NCBI RefSeq assembly: GCF_900129875.1
Contig: NZ_FQXC01000001.1
Location: forward strand, 124,001 to 188,000
Origin: Marivita hallyeonensis
Lineage (GTDB): Bacteria > Pseudomonadota > Alphaproteobacteria > Rhodobacterales > Rhodobacteraceae
DNA: 64,000 nt
Direction of reading: 5' to 3'
Position numbers and translations under genes: made by a program. Below the pieces are notes generated by a model. It was not told where the DNA came from and did not search any database. It was given only the letters and a program-made list of their open reading frames with translations. This document shows positions 63,320 through 64,000 of this stretch, in pieces (positions within the stretch are counted from its first letter, which is position 1; each line of letters starts with the position of its first letter).

Positions 63320-64000
63320 GGTGCGTCTCCCCAGGCGTCGAAAAAGGGTTGAAGTTCGGTGTCGTACCTGCGCCACGCGGCGGCCGAGCTTTGGTAGATC
63401 GGTTGGCGCACCTGATGCAGGCTGAGTGTCTTGATCGTGCCGGACGCCTCGTGGAAGTTCAGGCACTGGTCCTCCCATTCCAGCCCTGCGGCAGCGATCA
63501 CTGCGCGGGACTGTGCGTCCGGATCGGCGACGAGATCCTCGTAGCGGATTTCCGTAAATCGGTCCTGCAGTATGGCGCGCCAATGTTCGACGATGTCCCG
63601 GAACGTCTTGATCACATCGGCAATCGTCGCGAGGTCATTGGCATAACGGTGCGTGCCGCCGCTGAAGTGGTTCTTGTAGATCGACAGGGCAATGTCGCGC
63701 GGGTCGCGGTGGACGATGATGAAGCGGGCGTCGGGCAGGGTGGCGTGAAGCAGGCCGTAGATCAGAAAGGCCATGATGGACTTGTCGGTGAGATAACGTG
63801 CGGATGCGTCGGCGTGAACACGGTTCTGCTCGGCCAGTTTCGACGCGAAGATCTCTAAGCTTTCGGCGGGTTCGGTGGCGAGGGCTCTCATCTGCGTTCC
63901 GGCGCCGAACACCTGGTAAGCGGTGCGGAGCGCGGTCGCCATTTCGCCGCCCGCACGGACCTGGCTGTGGCTGGCGATGATCTGCTCCACCAGGGTGGTG
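63310..64000 (-). CDS. Sulfotransferase family protein (5' partial)
   Basis: The C-terminal 229 residues of a PAPS-type sulfotransferase. The visible N-terminal end TTLVEQIIASH is the second half of the PAPS-binding P-loop (normally PRSGTTLVEQI), so the true start lies beyond the right edge. FIIVHRDPRDIALSIYKNHF is the 3'-phosphate-binding segment, and YEDLVADPDA is typical. Many roseobacter members carry TPR repeats before this domain. Substrate unknown. Confidence 0.88.
   Translation of the reverse strand, partial: TTLVEQIIASHSQVRAGGEMATALRTAYQVFGAGTQMRALATEPAESLEIFASKLAEQNRVHADASARYLTDKSIMAFLIYGLLHATLPDARFIIVHRDPRDIALSIYKNHFSGGTHRYANDLATIADVIKTFRDIVEHWRAILQDRFTEIRYEDLVADPDAQSRAVIAAAGLEWEDQCLNFHEASGTIKTLSLHQVRQPIYQSSAAAWRRYDTELQPFFDAWGDAPWD

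Overview
The window is high-GC chromosomal DNA from an alphaproteobacterium, almost certainly a Rhodobacterales (Roseobacter-group) species. The evidence is gene content and order typical of that group: petABC, a split F0 operon (atpI-atpB-atpE-atpF'-atpF without F1 genes), transaldolase/priA beside xerC-DUF484, rsmI-yraN-gshB-comM, a BmpA-type nucleoside ABC transporter, trpS/murJ/glnD, and TIGR02186 next to a TauE-like protein. I see no rRNA, tRNA, CRISPR array, insertion sequence or prophage. Genes lie on both strands, in short runs that are often joined by 1-11 bp overlaps. Starts were chosen by ribosome-binding sites, overlaps and family lengths, because many open frames run upstream of the real start.

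Layout. 1-6.9 kb: end of thiP, thiQ, the cytochrome bc1 operon, an outer-membrane beta-barrel protein, and pssA-psd (phosphatidylethanolamine synthesis). 7-15.4 kb: a GST, PaiB, XerC, DUF484, transaldolase, PriA, an unusual S41-like protein and SppA. 15.4-23 kb: a 55-residue membrane/Cys protein, a Ca/Na antiporter, a pteridine-reductase-like SDR, UvrC, thioesterase-TIGR02186-TSUP, and a CPBP protease. 23.2-29.1 kb: the BMP nucleoside transporter operon with a LysE exporter inserted. 29.2-35.7 kb: NifU-GFA-TsaB-RimI, Usp, GNAT, branched-chain aminotransferase, TrpS and a rhomboid-like protein. 35.7-45.3 kb: murJ and glnD, separated by about 5 kb of accessory DNA. 45.3-53.4 kb: LpoA-like lipoprotein, RsmI, YraN, GshB, ComM, a GST with a YHS-like tail, RpoH and ChaN. 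53.5-64 kb: CoaBC, Dut, a membrane-anchored MoeB/ThiF protein, MDR oxidoreductase, M3 peptidase, ArsR regulator, F0 ATP synthase genes, YggS and a partial sulfotransferase.

Most genes are core metabolism: respiration (bc1, F0), membrane lipids, envelope growth (MurJ, LpoA-like), nitrogen control (GlnD), DNA repair and replication restart (UvrC, PriA, XerC, ComM), stress response (RpoH, GSTs, GshB, Usp) and nucleoside uptake.

The most unusual stretch is about 37.2-42.5 kb, between murJ and glnD. It looks more AT-rich than its surroundings by eye. It carries a Phd-like antitoxin without a toxin, a transcription factor whose winged helix sits after two membrane segments and a periplasmic domain, a secreted Sel1-like protein, a Tat-exported cupin and an RTX/DUF4214 exoprotein. 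Other notable items are a rhomboid homologue lacking its catalytic residues, a GST-YHS-like fusion, an ABC ATPase with a 164-residue acidic tail, and a cluster of four back-to-back hairpins between gshB and comM.
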